64,000 bases of DNA from VXYL01 sp963666465. GTDB lineage: Bacteria; Pseudomonadota; Gammaproteobacteria; Pseudomonadales; Azotimanducaceae. The position numbers and the translations under genes were made by a program. The notes below the pieces were generated by a model. It ran no database searches, was not told where the DNA came from, and was given only the letters and a program-made list of their open reading frames with translations. This document shows, in pieces, positions 62,570 to 64,000 of this stretch. The DNA lies in NCBI GenBank assembly GCA_963666465.1, contig OY762824.1, positions 558,001-622,000 of the forward strand. Reading direction: 5' to 3'. Position 1 is the stretch's first letter. The number at the start of each line of letters is the position of its first letter.

Positions 62570-64000
62570 ATCGAAACCACCGGCGGCGGCAGGTCGTCGT
62601 CCGCTATGGACACGCTGCCCGACGCGGGGGCGCCGACCGTGTAGCCGTCGCCGGCCGCCACCGTCACGCTCGCCGAGCCGTCGGGCTCGTCGGCCTCGTC
62701 ATCGGCCGTCGCCAGCGTCAGCGTGAAGCTGCCCGTCGTCGGGACGCTGACGGTCCGCTCGCCCGCGGCCACGCCGAAGTCGCCCTCGACCGCAACGGTC
62801 ACCGTCACCGTCAGGGGCGATGCCGGGGCCGGGCTCGCCGTGACCGTGAAGGTCGCGTCGCCGCCCTCTGTCACCGGCGACGCACCCGCCGCGATCGACA
62901 CCACCGGCGGCGGCAGGTCGTCGTCCGCTATGGACACGCTGCCCGACGCGGGGGCGCCGACCGTGTAGCCGTCGCCGTCGTTCACCGTCACCGTGACCGA
63001 GCCGTCCGGCTCGTCGGCGTCGTCGCTCGTCGTCGCCAGCGTCAGCGTCGCGCTGCCCGCCGTCGGAATCGTCACTGTTTGCTTGCCTGCGGTGATGCCG
63101 TGGTCACCGTCGACCGCCACCGTCACGCTCACCGTCAGGGGCGAGGCCGGGGCCGGGCTCGCCGTGAGGGTGAAGGTCGCATCCCCGCCCTCGGTCACCG
63201 GCGACGCACTCGCCGCAATCGTCACCGCCGGCTCCACAGGCGGCGGCTGTCATTGTCCTGGATGGAGACACTGCCCGATGCGGGGGCGCCGACCGTGTAG
63301 CCGTCGCCCGCCGCCACCGTCGCCGTCACCGAGCCGTCCGGCTCGTCGGCGTCGTCGTTCGCCGTCGCCAGCGTCAGCGTGGCGCTGCCTGTCGTCGGAA
63401 TCGTCACCGTCTGCTTGCCTGCGGTGATGCCGTAGTCGCCGTCGGCGGCGATGTCGACGCTCATCGCGAGGTCCGCCGCCGGCGCCGGGCTCGCCGTGAC
63501 CGTGAACGCCGCGTCCCCGCCCTCCGTGACGTCCGCACCCGCCGAGACGCTCACCGCCGGCAGGGTCAGGGGATGCTGCAGCGGTTCGGGCGGCGCCTGC
63601 GCCTCGCGGCGCGCAATCTCGTCGCACCAGGGCTTCCACGCGGACAGCACGCCGTGCCGGGTCGCGGTCTCCCGGCACTCTTGCGCCGTGTAGCCGCCGT
63701 CCTCCCCGGTCATGCCCCTGACGACGCGCCGCAGCCGCGCCGCCGCAGCCGGGTTGGAATGTCCGTCCGCCAGCGCCGTCACCTCGGCCACCAGCGTGGC
63801 GTCCACCGTCGCAGCCGCCGGTGCCGGGTCGTCGTCGGCAATGGCCACGGTCCCCGAGGCGGGGGCGCCCACCGTGTAGCCGTCGCCGTCCTTCACCGTC
63901 ACCGTGACCGAGCCGTCCGGCTCGTCCGCGTCGTCGTGAGCGTCACCGTCGCGATGCCGCCCACCGGGATCGTCACCTGCCGCTGCCCCAGGGCGTCGGC
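62570..64000 (-). repeat. Tandem Calx-beta coding repeats
   Basis: Units of roughly 108 codons (about 324 nt) repeat with nearly identical DNA, for example the complement of GGCAGGTCGTCGTCCGCTAT at 62588 and again at 62914, and GCGGGGGCGCCGACCGTGTA at 62625, 62951 and 63280. The high identity suggests recombination or slippage among units and also makes assembly of this end less reliable. Confidence 0.75.

Larger units (their letters stand above)
60124..64000 (-). pseudogene. Large Calx-beta repeat surface protein with C-terminal beta-barrel, decayed
   Basis: Reading from the right edge: tandem Calx-beta-like repeats (VTEGGDATFTLTASPAP, DDADEPDGSVTVTV, DGDGYTVGAPASGSVSIADD), a final Calx-beta unit (WIMIHDDSHDEEPETFEVVL), a linker, and a C-terminal autotransporter-like barrel (LSLDGTVTTGMLGADHARGK, YRMALGGGGSLAPKLEVGAR) ending FGRDLSVGWRLAPE to RIEVSARW. 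Frame breaks occur near 63940, 63248, 62432, in the MITE at 61247 and in the duplication at 61046. The intact ancestor was a secreted adhesin-like protein; the gene continues past the window. Confidence 0.75.

Noticed and set aside
62588..63900. Evenly repeated short sequences that could suggest a CRISPR array
   Set aside because: The repeats are about 324 nt apart and encode near-identical Calx-beta protein units; there are no 25-40 nt repeats with unique spacers and no cas genes.

Overview
This 64 kb window is high-GC bacterial DNA that reads like an accessory-rich stretch of a proteobacterial chromosome. Supporting signs are an NAD-type formate dehydrogenase operon, Gram-negative lipoproteins and an outer-membrane beta-barrel (autotransporter-like) domain, rfbCD sugar-nucleotide genes, HupE and CopA. 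No rRNA, tRNA or CRISPR array was found. The family content suggests an aerobic, probably gammaproteobacterial, environmental or host-associated organism; that placement is inference. The window holds four insertion sequences, a MITE, at least four dispersed hairpin repeat families and many single-base lesions in otherwise recognisable genes. This fits an IS-expanded, decaying genome. Part of the lesions could instead be assembly indels, because several lie in or beside short G or T runs.

Layout. 0-5 kb: a vapBC module with a broken toxin, a multiply frameshifted unknown gene, and an ISAs1-type element whose transposase carries an N-terminal DruA-like (DUF4338) domain. 4.7-11.3 kb: an IS1182 copy, an enoyl-CoA hydratase, a delta-class carbonic anhydrase, an ISKra4 element with a canonical -1 slippery site, and an ImmA/IrrE-type protease. 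11.3-18.5 kb: an enolase-superfamily enzyme, a coupled FAN1-like nuclease plus nuclease/XPD-type helicase pair, and pyruvate kinase. 18.7-22.8 kb: a cluster of secreted and membrane proteins ending in a cytochrome c lipoprotein. 22.9-28 kb: a small-gene zone of toxin-antitoxin genes, a Nudix hydrolase and relics.

28-30.5 kb: an overlapping operon of HupE, a membrane-anchored protein and a pyroglutamyl-peptidase-like protein. 30.5-34.4 kb: the most interesting locus, a three-gene operon of a reverse transcriptase, a coiled-coil/membrane protein (frame-disrupted in this sequence) and a P-loop kinase fused to a Cas4/RecB-like nuclease, with the look of an antiviral system I cannot assign to a named type. 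34.4-37.6 kb: oxidase subunit III and CopA. 37.6-48 kb: an IS with near-perfect 30-bp ends inside a hicB-like gene, relics, a type II restriction-modification pair, rfbDC, a second IS1182 and another toxin-antitoxin pair. 48-59 kb: a PhyH-HEAT protein, two enoyl-CoA hydratases, a cyclopropane-synthase-like methyltransferase, then mobA-fdhD-fdsA-fdsB-fdsG. 59-64 kb: a Dam methylase relic and a decayed Calx-beta/beta-barrel surface protein broken by a MITE and running off the right edge.

Recurring features. A 90-bp two-hairpin repeat (R1) lies in frame inside hupE and forms the 3' end of a vapC. A CTAG-bounded hairpin repeat (R2) shares one end with the IS1182 termini. Several start codons sit 6-8 nt behind a -10-like hexamer with no Shine-Dalgarno sequence, suggesting leaderless mRNAs.
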